Positions 1-10,599 are shown, counted from the first letter of the stretch. The stretch is 64,000 nt of DNA from Bacteroidetes bacterium OLB11 (GCA_001567165.1 LNFQ01000071.1:1-64000); one strand, 5' to 3'. Translations and numbers: made by a program. The notes: generated by a model from the letters alone, not told the origin.

Positions 1-633
1 ATGAAAAAGTCGCATTTTGATATAGAAAATGAGATAACACCGTTTAGTGATTTTTATATTCATAATTTGTCTTTTGAGATAATAGCACACTCGCCAAGAT
101 TTCATTATTCATTTGTGCAAAAAGATAATAAATCACATTTTTATCGATCTAATTTTAATTTTAAGACCCAAAAAACTGTATCAATATTTAGAAAAATTTG
201 AAGATTGAAAATAACCCGTTTTTTAAAAATATTATTGGTTGATAAAAATTGAAAAAAAAGAAATGAAGAAAAGATTCCTATTTCTTCAGAAATATTTACA
301 AAATCAACTCCACAAATCAGTTCAATCAAAATTCACTCAAATGCAAAGCATAAAGTGGATTTACATATTGAAAAGTTAAATGAGCATCACAAAAATTTGT
401 CATCATCTGAAAAATTGGAAATACAATTAAATGAATTTGAAAAACAATTAGATTTAGCAATAGCATTGCATCAGCAGTCGATTGTGTTTATTCACGGCGT
501 GGGAAAGGGAGTATTAAAAAACGAGATTCATAAAAAACTAAACCTTAAAATCAAGCTTAACATAATAAAAAGTTATTATAACGATTATTCAAATCTGCAT
601 GGTTTTGGGGCTACTGAAGTATTTATTCGTTAA
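1..633 (+). pseudogene. DUF2027/Smr-domain protein, 3' part, frame-broken
   Basis: The C-terminal part is an Smr domain, the small nuclease-like domain also found at the end of MutS2. It carries the VDLHIEKL motif (codons from about 355) and FIHGVGKGVLKNEIHKKL near 490-540. The upstream piece (1-198) resembles the middle domain of the Bacteroidota DUF2027/Smr proteins (FYIHNLSFE, then PRFHY). Both pieces lie in the same frame, but stops at 199-201 and 250-252 separate them. Between these stops the coding sense moves to other frames (QYLEKFED, then NNPFFKNI), so at least two indels are needed. The gene begins before the window or near base 1, so its start is unknown. It converges with the amidase gene that follows. 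The function of DUF2027/Smr proteins is not established. Confidence 0.7.
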
Positions 634-705
634 GCTCAAATTATGCATTAGGAATTTTGGTTAAAATGCTATTGATTTTTTTGAAAAAATTATTCAATGA
701 AAAAT

Positions 706-1485
706 TTATAAAATAGCAAAATCATCTGCATCATTCAAAAATTGAAATTGACTTCTAATGCTCTCTAGATAACCTTTATCGAGCGGAAGGGTGTGGATGG
801 TTTCTTCATTAGAGGCATCAAAAATAATTTCTCCCAGAGGACCAATAACACAACTATTTCCTTGGTAGTCTAGTCCGTTGCCATCAGTGCCAACACGGTT
901 AACAGCTACCACATAGCATTGATTTTCGATTGCTCGTGCTTGCAAAAGAGTACGCCATGCATGACTGCGTTTTGCAGGCCAATTAGCTATGCAAACCAAC
1001 ACATCATATCGCTCATTTTGGGTTTGTCTTATCCACACCGGAAATCGCAAATCATAACAGATGATTGTACTAATTTTCCAGCCATTGACTTGAGCGAAAA
1101 ATTTTTTATCACCGGGAGAATAGCTTTCATTTTCTTTACTGAATGAGAACAAATGTCTTTTATCATAAAAACCAAACTGTCCATTGGGCTGCATCCATAC
1201 AAGCCGATTGAAAAATTGATTATTTTCTTGAACAAAAAAGCTACCACACAGAATCACTCTATTTTCTTTTGACGTACTAGTCATCCATTGCAAGGTTTCC
1301 GAGTTCATTGGCTCAGATAAGGCATTGTTCATACTAAATCCGGTATTGAAGGTTTCAGGAAGGATAACGATTTGTTTGTTTCCCGAAATGGATTGAATTT
1401 TTTCTTGGAATTGGTTTCGATTTTCTTTTTTATTTTCCCAATGTAAATCACTTTGTATGAGCGTAAAATAGAGCGTTGAGTTCAT
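706..1485 (-). CDS. Nitrilase-superfamily amidase (omega-amidase-like, YafV type)
   Basis: This is a cytosolic carbon-nitrogen hydrolase of 259 residues, the usual size for the family. The catalytic triad is visible: Glu44 in ILPETFNTGF, Lys109 in YDKRHLF and Cys143 in TIICYDLRFP. The motif RHLFSFSKENE and the early position of the Glu resemble the YafV/omega-amidase branch. That branch hydrolyses 2-oxoglutaramate or 2-oxosuccinamate to the oxo-acid plus ammonia and is linked to methionine salvage. Substrate assignment is inference; other C-N hydrolases share these motifs. The reading frame is unbroken although the genes on both sides are broken. It is followed on the plus strand by the converging Smr gene. 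Confidence 0.82.
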   Translation of the reverse strand: MNSTLYFTLIQSDLHWENKKENRNQFQEKIQSISGNKQIVILPETFNTGFSMNNALSEPMNSETLQWMTSTSKENRVILCGSFFVQENNQFFNRLVWMQPNGQFGFYDKRHLFSFSKENESYSPGDKKFFAQVNGWKISTIICYDLRFPVWIRQTQNERYDVLVCIANWPAKRSHAWRTLLQARAIENQCYVVAVNRVGTDGNGLDYQGNSCVIGPLGEIIFDASNEETIHTLPLDKGYLESIRSQFQFLNDADDFAIL

Positions 1486-1497
1486 GGTTGTTTGTAT

Positions 1498-1947
1498 TTA
1501 AATAATTTCTTGAATGACTTTCATAATTAAATGACTTTCATAACCTTTTTGTTGTAAATAGTTTTTGATGGCATTCATTTTTGCGAATCGGTTATTGGAT
1601 TTTTTTTAAAATTATTAATTTTTGTGTTGCTAATTTGAATAATGTTTTTTCATAGTCTTCATCATCAATTTGAGATAAGGCATTTTGGATTAAGTATGCT
1701 GAAATTCCTTTTGATTTTAATTCATATTTAATTTTTATTTTCCCCCAATTTTTTTGATAAAATTTTCCTCTTGCATATTGCTTTGCAAATCGTTCTTCAT
1801 TTAAAAATTCATCTGCAATTAATTCTACGATGATGTTTTCAAGCTCTTCACCATAAATTTTCATGCTGAGTAATTTACTTCTCACTTCACTGTGGCATCG
1901 CTCTTGATAGGCACAATACTGTTTTATTTTTCGAGTGAAGAAGACAT
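1498..1947 (-). pseudogene. recX: Regulatory protein RecX, frame-broken
   Basis: RecX binds RecA filaments and modulates recombination. The central 97 codons (1592-1885) match the family: MRSKLLSM, then ADEFLNEERFAKQYARGKF and KIKIKYELKSKGIS. The expected N-terminal helix KQYCAYQERCHSEV lies directly upstream in the same frame, but no start codon is available. An ATG at 1945-1947 becomes usable if the T5 run at 1927-1931 (plus strand) gains one base. The C-terminal part (NAIKNYLQQKGYESHLI, VIQEII, stop at 1498-1500) requires one more base in the T8 run 1600-1607 and one in the T5 run 1578-1582. With all three changes the protein would have about 150 residues, normal for RecX. It starts 11 bases after the end of uvrD and is probably co-transcribed with it. 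Confidence 0.78.
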
Positions 1948-1958
1948 TGTCTTGTGAG

Positions 1959-4231
1959 TTATGGTTCCATAATACTAATCTTCGCGAAATTAAGCATTAT
2001 CTTTTTTCGCCAATCATTCCATCAAAAACGATTGTAGCCATACGATTATTGATAGGTCCTTCCAGCGAAACAATTTTTCCAAAACCAAAACGTTGATGTT
2101 CAACTCTCATTCCTTCTTTCATTTTTTGAGGGTCACTCGGTCTAAATTGTTCAGACACTTTATGAGTGAGTGTAGCCACATGATTGACGACTTTCTTTTG
2201 TTGAATATTTGTTCCTGATTGAGGAAGATTTGCTTTGGTGGAAGTCTGAAAAGTGGGTTTGCTAGCCCTTGAATTGTCTATCATTTCAGGAGGTAATTCA
2301 TCCAAAAATCGGCTAGGATCATTTTGCACTAAATTTCCATAACGATAACGATTATTTGCAAATGAGATAATCAATTGTTCTTTTGCTCTTGTAATTGCTA
2401 CATAAAACAATCGTCTTTCTTCTTCCAAATCATCTCGATCATACATACTCATGATGCTCGGAAATATGGTTTCTTCCATTCCAACCAAAAATACAATAGG
2501 GAACTCAAGCCCTTTGGCCGCATGGATTGTCATGAGTTTCACTACATTGTCATTATCTTCATTTTCATGATCGGCATCGGTCAAAAGAGTGGTTTGTTGC
2601 AAGTATTTTCCTAAGCTCAAATCTTCGAGTTCTCCATCTTCATTTGGGGTTTCTGTAAATGCTTGAATCGTATTTAATAATTCTTGTACATATTCAGCTC
2701 GCACTAAATTTTCCTTACTTTTGTCGCTATATAGTTCTTTAAGTAAACCCGAATTTTTTTCCGACAGCTTCTGCTACCTCATACGCATTTTTTATGTTCC
2801 AAGAGAGCTTGAAAACTTTTCATCATCACTACAAAATTCTGAACGGATGTCAATGAAGCTCCATGCAATCCGACATTTTCAATTTGTAAAAGAGCATCCC
2901 AAAATGAAATATTATTTTCATGAGCATATAATGAAATTTTATTAATAGAAATATCTCCGATATTACGTGCAGGATAATTAATAATTCTTTTCAATGCTAC
3001 TTCATCCTGAGGATTGACAATGGCTCTCAAATAAGCAATATAATCTTTGATTTCTTTTCGTTGAAAAAAGGAAAGACCACCATAAATCACATAAGAAATA
3101 TTTAAACGTCTAAGTGCTTCCTCAAAAGAATGGCTTTGTGCGTTCGTGCGATATAAAATAGCAATGTCATTATTTTGAAAATGATTTCGAAGTTTTAATT
3201 CGGAAATAGTGTCTGCAACGTGCTTCCCTTCGTCATTACCAGTGAAAGTGCAAACTAATTTTATTTTTTCTCCATTCGGTTTTTCAGTCCAAAGCTTTTT
3301 TTGAATTTGATTTTTATTTTTTTAAAATAATTGCATTGGCTGCATGGATAATTGTGCTGGTGCTTCGATAGTTTTGTTCCAACTTAATAATAGTGACATC
3401 CTCATAATCTTTCTGAAATTGAAAAATATTTTGCATACTAGCTCCTCTAAAAGAATAAATGCTTTGTGCATCATCACCCACCACGCAAATATTTTCGTGC
3501 ATTGCTCCTAATAGTTTAACGATATGATATTGAGCCAAATTTGTATCTTGATACTCATCAATCATAATATAGCGAAACTTCATCTGATATTTACTAAGAG
3601 CCTCTGGGAAGTTGGCTAATAAAATATACATATTGATTAAAATATCATCAAAATCCATTGCTCCATTATTAAAACAGCGTTTGCTATACGTTTCAAATAT
3701 TTCACCAATCAGAGGACGATTTCCTCTTGCATCTTCCTCCTGAATGTCCCTGTCAGTTTGATATTCACGATAAGTGTATAAATTATTTTTGGCTGCAGAA
3801 ATGCGATTATATATATAAGATGGTTTGTAGAGTTTATCATCAAGAAGTCTTTCTTTGACAATCGTTTTGATAACACTTTTAGCATCGTCGGTATCATAAA
3901 TTGTGAAATCGGGAGGATATCCTAGACGCACTCCTTCTGCTCTCAAAATACGAGCAAAAACAGAGTGAAATGTACCAATGTATAAATTGCGAGCCTCATT
4001 ATTTCCAAGCATATTTTCAATACGCTCTTTCATCTCCTTAGCAGCTTTGTTTGTAAAAGTTAAAGCAAGAATTCGAAATGAATCAACTCCTTGATTTATC
4101 AAGTGGGCAATGCGACATGTTAAAACTTTTGTTTTGCCCGAACCAGCTCCAGCCACTATCATCAAAGGGCCTTCGGTGTGAAGAACGGCTGCTTTTTGTG
4201 GCTCATTTAGCGACTTTAAATACTCTTCCAT
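1959..4231 (-). pseudogene. uvrD: ATP-dependent 3'-5' DNA helicase UvrD/PcrA, frame-broken
   Basis: UvrD/PcrA unwinds DNA in nucleotide-excision and mismatch repair. The N-terminal 305 codons (3314-4231) are intact, with the Q motif (Gln12), Walker A AGAGSGKT at residues 27-34, motif II MIDEYQDT and motif III CVVGDDAQSIYSFRG. Motifs V and VI (MTIHAAKGLEFP; RRLFYVAITRAKEQL) lie in the 1997-2704 piece. Five frame changes are needed: T7 3317-3323, T7 3296-3302, T6 2788-2793, T7 2754-2760, and one near 1999, after which KRLMLNFAKISIMEP restores the usual PcrA C-terminus with a stop at 1959-1961. The summed length of about 757 residues is normal. All motifs are conserved, so the inactivation is recent or the indels are sequence errors. 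Confidence 0.85.
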
Positions 4232-4238
4232 ACGTTAG

Positions 4239-4246
4239 CAAATGTA
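4239..4246 (-). promoter_or_regulatory. Possible -7 box for uvrD-recX
   Basis: On the minus strand this reads TACATTTG, fitting the Bacteroidota -7 consensus TAnnTTTG, and it lies 7 bases before the uvrD ATG. No TTTG is present at the expected -33 spacing, so support is weak. Confidence 0.3.
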
Positions 4247-4405
4247 GCAAGATTTACCTAAATTTTTTATTGTAATTTATTAAAAGACAAAGGCAGTTTC
4301 AAAACTGAAATTTCAAATATTTGAAATGATTAAATATAATAATAAGGAGGTTAAAATACTTTTAAATTAAAATCAATTTCATTTAATTTACATTTTTGTT
4401 TCCAT

Positions 4406-4413
4406 TATTTTTG
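4406..4413 (+). promoter_or_regulatory. Possible -7 box for the TlpA-like gene
   Basis: TATTTTTG matches TAnnTTTG and lies 24 bases before the ATG at 4438, a reasonable distance for a short leader. A clear -33 TTTG at 19-21 bases upstream is missing. Confidence 0.3.
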
Positions 4414-4437
4414 CAAGGTATATATTAAAATAAATTC

Positions 4438-5550
4438 ATGAAATCGAAGTATCTGTTTTTCATTTGTAGCATGTTGTTTTTGTATGGCTGTCAAAATGGG
4501 TTTAGTGTGAAAGGTAAAATTTCCAATATGCCTGTTCAGAAATTTAAAGTAGAAGAGCTTGGTGTAGAGCAAAGCCTCATGATTGATTCGGGCAGCACAG
4601 ACCAAGAAGGGAGCTTTTCTTTTTCATCTTCTACTGAGGAAGAATCCTTGTTTCGTATCAAATTTGAAAAAGGAAAATACATTTTATTAGCATTGAAAAA
4701 TGGCGACCATGCAGTGTTGGAAGGCGATTGGAATCAGTTGGAGAATTATAAAGTGAGTGGCTCAATGGGGAGTATAATCTTAAAAAGCTTTTTAGTAAAT
4801 CTAAGAGAAAATATCAATGATATCCAAACAATGCAAGTGGTTTTAGATTCGATAAGTGTGCGTCCAAACAACGATTCATTGAAACAAGCAGCATTGCAAG
4901 ATTTAAAAAATATTAATACACAATTTGTCGAATATGTAAAGCAATTTTCAGACTCAACACAAAGTGTAGCGAATGCACTTTTTGCAGTCAATATTATCAA
5001 TCCCGCTTATGAATTGCCCTATATTACTGACTTTTATAAAAATATCACGAAAAGATTTCCTAATTCTAAAAATGCAAAATTATTTGCCGAAAAATTTTTA
5101 AGTCAAGCGAAAAATTTAGAACCAGCAAATCCACACAAAGGGGAACCGGCTCCCGATTTTAGTGGAGTGACGCCTGAAGGGAAAACTGTTACATTGAGCA
5201 ACTTTAAAGGGAAATATGTATTGCTCGATTTTTGGGCTTCGTGGTGTGCTCCTTGTAGAGATGTTAGCCCTCAACTGATTAATGCATATCAAAAATTCAA
5301 AACAAAAAATATTGAGTGGATTAGCATTTCATTGGATAGCAATAAAGATAAATGGGTGGAAGCAATTCAAAAAGATAATTTGACATGGACGCATATCAGT
5401 GACCTTAATGGTTGGGCAAGTGCAATCGCTCAAAACTATGATGTGAAAGCCATTCCATGTTATTTTATTATTGATCCGCAAGGTAATATTGTCACCGTTG
5501 AAAATACCATTGAGGATGCTGTGAAACATTTAAGCGTTTTATTGAAATAA
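4438..5550 (+). CDS. TlpA-like thioredoxin lipoprotein (DUF4369-type N-terminus)
   Basis: This is a periplasm-facing thiol-disulfide oxidoreductase of 370 residues. A lipoprotein signal peptide ends at the lipobox LFLYGC (Cys18). Residues about 20-120 resemble the beta-rich DUF4369 domain that precedes thioredoxin domains in Bacteroidota, followed by a helical linker. The C-terminal AhpC/TSA-type domain begins near residue 237 (GEPAPDFSGV) and carries the redox motif WASWCAPC with Cys270 and Cys273. The cis-Pro region AIPCYFIIDPQG is present. Such proteins keep periplasmic thiols reduced or help cytochrome maturation; the actual partner cannot be told here. It lies 21 bases upstream of pyrD and may share its transcript. 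Confidence 0.87.
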   Translation: MKSKYLFFICSMLFLYGCQNGFSVKGKISNMPVQKFKVEELGVEQSLMIDSGSTDQEGSFSFSSSTEEESLFRIKFEKGKYILLALKNGDHAVLEGDWNQLENYKVSGSMGSIILKSFLVNLRENINDIQTMQVVLDSISVRPNNDSLKQAALQDLKNINTQFVEYVKQFSDSTQSVANALFAVNIINPAYELPYITDFYKNITKRFPNSKNAKLFAEKFLSQAKNLEPANPHKGEPAPDFSGVTPEGKTVTLSNFKGKYVLLDFWASWCAPCRDVSPQLINAYQKFKTKNIEWISISLDSNKDKWVEAIQKDNLTWTHISDLNGWASAIAQNYDVKAIPCYFIIDPQGNIVTVENTIEDAVKHLSVLLK

Positions 5551-5571
5551 ACTCGTCGAATCAAACAAACT

Positions 5572-6594
5572 ATGTACAATCTTGTAAAAAAAATATTATT
5601 CAAATACGACCCAGAGGAAGTCCATTATAAAGTAATGAAGTGGCTTACCAAGGCTTACAATTTAGGAATTGGAAAAAAGTATTTGGAAAGCAATTATTGC
5701 TATCGACACACATCGCTTGAAAAAGAAGTTTTTGGAATAAAATTTAAAAACCCTGTAGGCTTAGCTGCTGGTTTCGACAAAGATGCTAAATTTATTGATG
5801 AATTATCTTGTCTTGGTTTTGGATTCATTGAAATAGGCACACTCACTCCAAGGCCGCAAGGGGGCAATGATAAACCTCGACTCTTTCGATTCCCTACGGA
5901 TGCTGCTCTTATTAATCGGATGGGATTTAATAATGAAGGTGTCGATGCAGCAGTGCCAAGATTAAAAGAAAGAAATTCAAATATTATTGTAGGTGGAAAC
6001 ATTGGAAAAAATAAATCAACACCTAATGAGAATGCAATCGACGATTATGCCTATTGTTTTAGAAAATTATTTGATGTTGTGGATTATTTTGTAATTAATG
6101 TGAGTAGTCCAAACACTCCAAACCTTAGAGAACTTCAAGAAAAAGAACCACTCAAACTACTACTTACTCAAATACAAAATATCAATTTAGCATACCCCAA
6201 ACCCAAACCCATATTGCTCAAAATTGCACCCGATTTAAATGAGCCACAGCTTGATGATATTATCGAAATCGTTAAAGACACCAAGTTGAGTGGAATTGTA
6301 GCCACTAATACAACCCTAGATAGAGAAGGAATCAGTGATAAACAATTAATAGAGCGAGTAGGAGCAGGAGGCCTGAGTGGAAAACCTCTAAAAGATAGAA
6401 ATACTGAAATCGTAAAATATATTCACAATAAAACAAAAGGTACATTGCCCATCATTGCTGTCGGTGGAATATTTACCACTGAAGATGCTCAGGAAAAACT
6501 CAATGCAGGTGCTAGTTTAGTGCAAGTCTATACGGGGTTTGTTTATCAAGGTCCTACGATTGTGAAAAAAATATGCAAAGGTTTAGTCAATTAA
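5572..6594 (+). CDS. pyrD: Dihydroorotate dehydrogenase, class 2 (quinone)
   Basis: PyrD oxidises dihydroorotate to orotate in pyrimidine biosynthesis and passes electrons to membrane quinones. The length (340 residues) and N-terminal helical extension (residues 1-40, with [15 protein letters not shown]) mark the class 2, membrane-associated type. Motifs include [13 protein letters not shown], the [14 protein letters not shown] flavin-site segment, the catalytic-base region [14 protein letters not shown] (Ser rather than Cys, as in class 2), and the phosphate-binding IIAVGGIFT and [11 protein letters not shown] segments near the end. The frame is complete with an ATG start. It sits between the TlpA-like gene and the TerC gene on the same strand, without an obvious functional link. 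Confidence 0.95.
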   Translation: MYNLVKKILFKYDPEEVHYKVMKWLTKAYNLGIGKKYLESNYCYRHTSLEKEVFGIKFKNPVGLAAGFDKDAKFIDELSCLGFGFIEIGTLTPRPQGGNDKPRLFRFPTDAALINRMGFNNEGVDAAVPRLKERNSNIIVGGNIGKNKSTPNENAIDDYAYCFRKLFDVVDYFVINVSSPNTPNLRELQEKEPLKLLLTQIQNINLAYPKPKPILLKIAPDLNEPQLDDIIEIVKDTKLSGIVATNTTLDREGISDKQLIERVGAGGLSGKPLKDRNTEIVKYIHNKTKGTLPIIAVGGIFTTEDAQEKLNAGASLVQVYTGFVYQGPTIVKKICKGLVN

Positions 6595-6624
6595 AAAGTT
6601 AATCAATAATCGATAAATATTAAT

Positions 6625-7383
6625 ATGGAACATTTACTAACAGCAAGTTCAATCATCAGCTTTTTAACGCTTGTTTTGATGGAAATTGTTTTGGGCATTG
6701 ATAATGTCATTTTCGTGTCAATAATCATGGGACGATTAAGTGAACAAAAGAAAAAAGTGGCTAGAAAATGGTGGATGATTTTGGGAATAATGATGCGGGT
6801 GATTCTTTTGCTCAGTCTATCCTGGTTATTAAAAAATGGCAATCGAGAATTGTTTGCAATTTTTGGAAAATCATTCAATTTGAGAAGTTTGATAATGCTT
6901 GGTGGAGGCTTATTTTTATTAGTAAAAACGGTAGGTGAGATACACCATAAAATTGAAGGAGTTGAGGATAAACCTATTCCCAAGAATCAGCAACAAGTAT
7001 CTAGTTTTTTAAGAATTATTATACAAATTGTTTTAGTTGATATGGTCTTTTCATTTGATAGCATTGTGACAGCAGTGGGCATGGCTCAGCATATCGAAAT
7101 CATGATTGTCGCTGTGATGATTGCCATGTTTATTATGTTTTTATTTTCTGTGAAAATTGCCAGTTTTATTGAAAAACATCCAACGGTCAAAATGTTGGCT
7201 TTATCCTTTTTGGTGATGGTTGGGCTGGTATTGATTATTGAAGGTTGGGATGCAGATAGAGCACATGAAATGCACCTTAAAAACTATGTTTATTTTGCAA
7301 TGGCGTTTTCATTTGGAGTTGAATTGCTAAATATGAAACAACGCAAAAAAATAAATTCAGAAATCAATCATTCAACCGACTAA
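6625..7383 (+). CDS. TerC-family integral membrane protein
   Basis: The protein has 252 residues and about seven hydrophobic segments. The N-terminal stretch MEIVLGIDNVIFVSIIMGRL and the repeat-like QIVLVDMVFSFDSIVTAVGM carry the two acidic-residue motifs (LGIDN and FSFDS) that define the TerC family. Members are linked to tellurite resistance and, in Bacillus and E. coli relatives, to manganese export or metal loading of exported proteins. The substrate here is unknown. The terminal segment MAFSFGVELLNMK is also typical. It converges with the LUD gene across a 19-base gap, and no terminator hairpin is apparent there. Confidence 0.88.
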   Translation: MEHLLTASSIISFLTLVLMEIVLGIDNVIFVSIIMGRLSEQKKKVARKWWMILGIMMRVILLLSLSWLLKNGNRELFAIFGKSFNLRSLIMLGGGLFLLVKTVGEIHHKIEGVEDKPIPKNQQQVSSFLRIIIQIVLVDMVFSFDSIVTAVGMAQHIEIMIVAVMIAMFIMFLFSVKIASFIEKHPTVKMLALSFLVMVGLVLIIEGWDADRAHEMHLKNYVYFAMAFSFGVELLNMKQRKKINSEINHSTD

Positions 7384-7402
7384 TCCTTCAAAATAATTTT
7401 AA

Positions 7403-8038
7403 CTATTCATCGATTAAAAAAACATATACTTCTTTAGGTCCGTGCACACCAACGACCAACGTTTTTTCAATATCAGCAGTTCTACTCGGCCCGGTAGCTA
7501 AGCTTATCATCGAAGGAATATCGTTTTTATATTTTTCTTTTAATCGTGAAAAAGCATCGCTAATATTCCACACCAAATCTTTAGAATATGCAATGGTAAT
7601 ATGAATGGGAGCATACACAGGCAAGCTTCTTCCTGCCTCTTGTGCGGAACTCAATAGTACACTTCCTGTGCGAGCTATAAGACATTCGCAAGATGAAATC
7701 CCAATTTCCATTTTATGCAAGTCGTCTGTATATTGTACTAGAGGAATATTTTTATTTTCAAAAAGCTCAAGAATCGCTTGGTCTTTTGTTGATATTCGAT
7801 TCCAATTTAAGTTGTGAGATAGTGTTTGCAATTGCTTCATCATTTCATCTTTGTTTGAACAATAAATAAACTTGCCCCCTAAATTCGTAAACTCTGTTGC
7901 AAAGCACTCTTCTAAACTCATATCATCTTCTGAAAAGAAATTTGTTTTATTTTCAACTTCAGGAAAAGGAATATCCAATCTGTTGTCTTTGAGGGCAGCT
8001 TGAATTGTTTTTAATATGTGTTCTTTTGAATTAGCCAT
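7403..8038 (-). CDS. LUD-domain protein (LutC/YkgG-like)
   Basis: This is a LUD (DUF162) domain protein of 211 residues when started at the ATG at 8036-8038. A longer in-frame start at 8098 would add 20 residues read inside ftsH and is less likely. Family segments are MGISSCECLIARTGSV and SLATGPSRTADIEKTLVVGVHGP. In Bacillus, LutC acts with LutA and LutB in lactate oxidation. Here neither LutA nor LutB is nearby, and the gene overlaps the end of ftsH by 8 bases, an arrangement common in Bacteroidota. The role is therefore uncertain, and translation is probably coupled to ftsH. Confidence 0.85.
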   Translation of the reverse strand: MANSKEHILKTIQAALKDNRLDIPFPEVENKTNFFSEDDMSLEECFATEFTNLGGKFIYCSNKDEMMKQLQTLSHNLNWNRISTKDQAILELFENKNIPLVQYTDDLHKMEIGISSCECLIARTGSVLLSSAQEAGRSLPVYAPIHITIAYSKDLVWNISDAFSRLKEKYKNDIPSMISLATGPSRTADIEKTLVVGVHGPKEVYVFLIDE

Positions 8039-10082
8039 TATTATCTGATTCGCTTTTTTCATTTTTCTCAACTGGAGATTCAGAAACATTTCCTGCATCG
8101 CTCACTATTGTTTGTGTTCCATTGGAATGAAAGTCATGATCGTCAAAAGGTCTTTTCCCTATCAATTGTTCTAAGTCATCTCTATACAAGACTTCTTTTT
8201 CGAGAAGAGCTTCAGCGATAGTTTTGACATCGTTCATTTTTTCTATCAGTAATGCTTTCACTCTAGCATAGGCTTTGTCGGAAAGGTTTCTTACTTCTGC
8301 ATCGATAAGTTTTCCTGTTTCCTCAGAATAAGGTTTTTGAAATGAACCTTCCGATTGTGGATCGTAGAATGAGATATTTCCTACTTTATCATTCATTCCA
8401 TAAATCGAAACCATCGCATAAGCCATTTTGGTAACTTGTTGCAAATCGGATAAAGCTCCAGTTGATATTTTTTTAAATACTAATTCTTCTACAACTCTTC
8501 CTCCTAAAGCCATTGCCATTCGGTCTTCTAATTCTTCTTTCAGTGTTAAATATTTTTCTTTTGGTAAGTATTGTGCGTAGCCTAAGGCAGCTTCACCACG
8601 AGGTACAATTGTTACTTTCACTAGAGGGTAAGCATGCTCGAGATACCATCCGGCTACGGCGTGTCCTGCTTCATGATAAGCAATTACTTTTTTCTCATCT
8701 GGTGAAATGATTTTATTTTTCTTTTCTAAACCACCCACAATCCGATCTACAGCATCGTTAAAGTCTTCCATACTCACTTCCGTTTTTCCATTTCTTGCTG
8801 CTATCAAAGCGGCTTCATTACACACATTGGCAATGTCGGCACCCGCAAATCCAGGGGTTTGAGCGGCTAGTTTATGAATGTCTAAGTTGGGTGACGTTTT
8901 AATACTTTTTAAATGCACTTTAAAGATAGCTTCACGACCGGATAAGTCGGGAATATCAATCGATATTTGTCTGTCAAATCGACCAGGACGTAATAGTGCA
9001 GCATCCAATACATCTGGGCGGTTGGTGGCTGCCAACACGATGATACCACTGTCTCCACTAAAGCCATCCATTTCGACTAACATTTGATTCAATGTATTTT
9101 CTCTTTCATCATTGGTCATCATTTGATTTTTACCTCTAGTTCTTCCAATTGCATCGATTTCATCGATAAAAATAATACAAGGAGCTTTTTCTCTGGCTTG
9201 TTTAAATAAATCTCTCACTCGACTCGCTCCTACTCCCACAAACATTTCAACGAAGTCTGAACCACTCATACTGAAAAATGGAACTTGTGCTTCACCTGCC
9301 ATCGCTTTAGCTAATAAGGTTTTTCCTGTGCCGGGAGGCCCAACTAACAAGCATCCTCTTGGAATTTTGCCGCCCAATGCGGTGTATTTTTTGGGGTTTT
9401 TTAAAAAATCAACAATTTCCATCACTTCGGTTTTGGCTTCGTCTAATCCGGCTACATCATTAAAAGTAATATTGACTTTTGTGCCTTTGTCAAACAGTTG
9501 TGCTTTTGATTTCCCAATATTGAATATCCCACCAGAACCACCACCACCGGCAACTCCTCCCATTTTTCGCATCAGCAAAACCCAAATACCAATTATGAGG
9601 ACTATTGGGAAAATGATTTGAATTAAGAAGGTTAAAATGCCACTTTTTGCATCATCTGAATAGGTGATTTGAATGTGGTTGTCGGGGTATTCTTTGAGGG
9701 TTTCTCTTAGGTCATTACTAAATTGGTCATAACTTCCAATTGTAAATGTATAATGTGGCCCATTTACGTTTTGTTTTATTTTTTCATTCGAAATTTGATT
9801 TGCATTTTTTAAACTGTCTTTGCTTAAATATACATCCACATATTTGGGATAGACAACCATGCTATCAACCCAATTTCTACTGATATAATTTTTACTGACA
9901 TATTGAAACGTACTTTCTATGGCGTTGTGAGAAAAATCTTTGCTCCAATAATTGATAATTAACAATAAAAAGGCTATAAAACCATATACCCACCAAAGGC
10001 TAAACTTCGGTCCTTTGGGCTGTTGAGATGGATTTTGATTTCCTCCTGACAGGGGAGAATTATTTCTATTATTATCTTCCAT
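8031..10082 (-). CDS. ftsH: ATP-dependent zinc metalloprotease FtsH
   Basis: FtsH is a membrane-anchored AAA+ protease that degrades misfolded membrane proteins and some regulators. The 683-residue protein has two membrane segments (about 29-46 and 149-171) flanking a periplasmic domain. A Gly-rich linker leads to the AAA module with Walker A GPPGTGKT (248-255), Walker [12 protein letters not shown] (about 303-313) and the second region of homology [19 protein letters not shown]. The zinc site HEAGH is at 470-474, with the third ligand expected in the [12 protein letters not shown] region. The frame is complete despite many homopolymers. It is followed by the LUD gene (8-base overlap) and preceded by rsfS, so the order is rsfS-ftsH-LUD. 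Confidence 0.97.
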   Translation of the reverse strand: MEDNNRNNSPLSGGNQNPSQQPKGPKFSLWWVYGFIAFLLLIINYWSKDFSHNAIESTFQYVSKNYISRNWVDSMVVYPKYVDVYLSKDSLKNANQISNEKIKQNVNGPHYTFTIGSYDQFSNDLRETLKEYPDNHIQITYSDDAKSGILTFLIQIIFPIVLIIGIWVLLMRKMGGVAGGGGSGGIFNIGKSKAQLFDKGTKVNITFNDVAGLDEAKTEVMEIVDFLKNPKKYTALGGKIPRGCLLVGPPGTGKTLLAKAMAGEAQVPFFSMSGSDFVEMFVGVGASRVRDLFKQAREKAPCIIFIDEIDAIGRTRGKNQMMTNDERENTLNQMLVEMDGFSGDSGIIVLAATNRPDVLDAALLRPGRFDRQISIDIPDLSGREAIFKVHLKSIKTSPNLDIHKLAAQTPGFAGADIANVCNEAALIAARNGKTEVSMEDFNDAVDRIVGGLEKKNKIISPDEKKVIAYHEAGHAVAGWYLEHAYPLVKVTIVPRGEAALGYAQYLPKEKYLTLKEELEDRMAMALGGRVVEELVFKKISTGALSDLQQVTKMAYAMVSIYGMNDKVGNISFYDPQSEGSFQKPYSEETGKLIDAEVRNLSDKAYARVKALLIEKMNDVKTIAEALLEKEVLYRDDLEQLIGKRPFDDHDFHSNGTQTIVSDAGNVSESPVEKNEKSESDNNG

Positions 10083-10126
10083 GTGTCTTAATTTCTATGA
10101 TTGTTTTTTTATGATTTTGTTTGTTT

Positions 10127-10456
10127 TTAGTCTTTGTTTTCTGTATGTTCTTTGCGTTCGGCATCGTGCCATACTTCTTCAAGGTTGTAAAAATATCGAA
10201 CTTCTGTCAACATACAATGAACGACTACGTTAATATAATCTATAAGTATCCATTTTTCTCCTTGCTTTCCTTCAAAACGATATGGTTTTTCGCCACATTT
10301 TTCTAAAACTTTTTTTTCTACGTTGTCTGCAATTGCTTTGAGATTATTTGGGTTATTTGCTTCGCAAATAATAAAAAAGTCACTGACTGCTTCTGGTATC
10401 TTTTTTAAATTTAAAGAAACAACTTCTACTCCTTTTTTTTTCATGAATTGCCTCAA
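10127..10456 (-). CDS. rsfS: Ribosomal silencing factor RsfS
   Basis: RsfS (Iojap/DUF143) binds ribosomal protein L14 and blocks subunit joining under starvation. The open part encodes 109 residues with the family core: DFFIICEANN, then KWILIDYINVVVHCM and YYNLEEVW-like FYNLEEVWHDAE. The ATG that opens this frame is probably not the real start. In the adjacent frame the sequence just upstream encodes a plausible N-terminal helix, KTTSEVKAKTISRLNTNSKI then IEAIHEKK, beginning at a TTG codon at 10530-10532. Joining the two frames requires eight instead of nine bases in the T9 run 10433-10441. The corrected gene would span 10127-10532 with about 135 residues. It is divergent from birA. Confidence 0.85.
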   Translation of the reverse strand: MRQFMKKKGVEVVSLNLKKIPEAVSDFFIICEANNPNNLKAIADNVEKKVLEKCGEKPYRFEGKQGEKWILIDYINVVVHCMLTEVRYFYNLEEVWHDAERKEHTENKD

Positions 10457-10599
10457 TAATTGTTTTGATAATTTTGCTATTGGTGTTCAGCCTACTAATG
10501 GTTTTTGCTTTTACTTCCGAAGTTGTTTTCAATGAATATTTTTTTTGTTTGATATTTAATTAAATTCTTTACTTTACAAATCTAAAACAAAATTTGCGA

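Noticed and set aside
8039..8098. Extended start of the LUD protein inside ftsH
   Set aside because: The added 20 residues come from the ftsH 3' end in another frame and have no counterpart in the family; ATG at 8036-8038 is usual.
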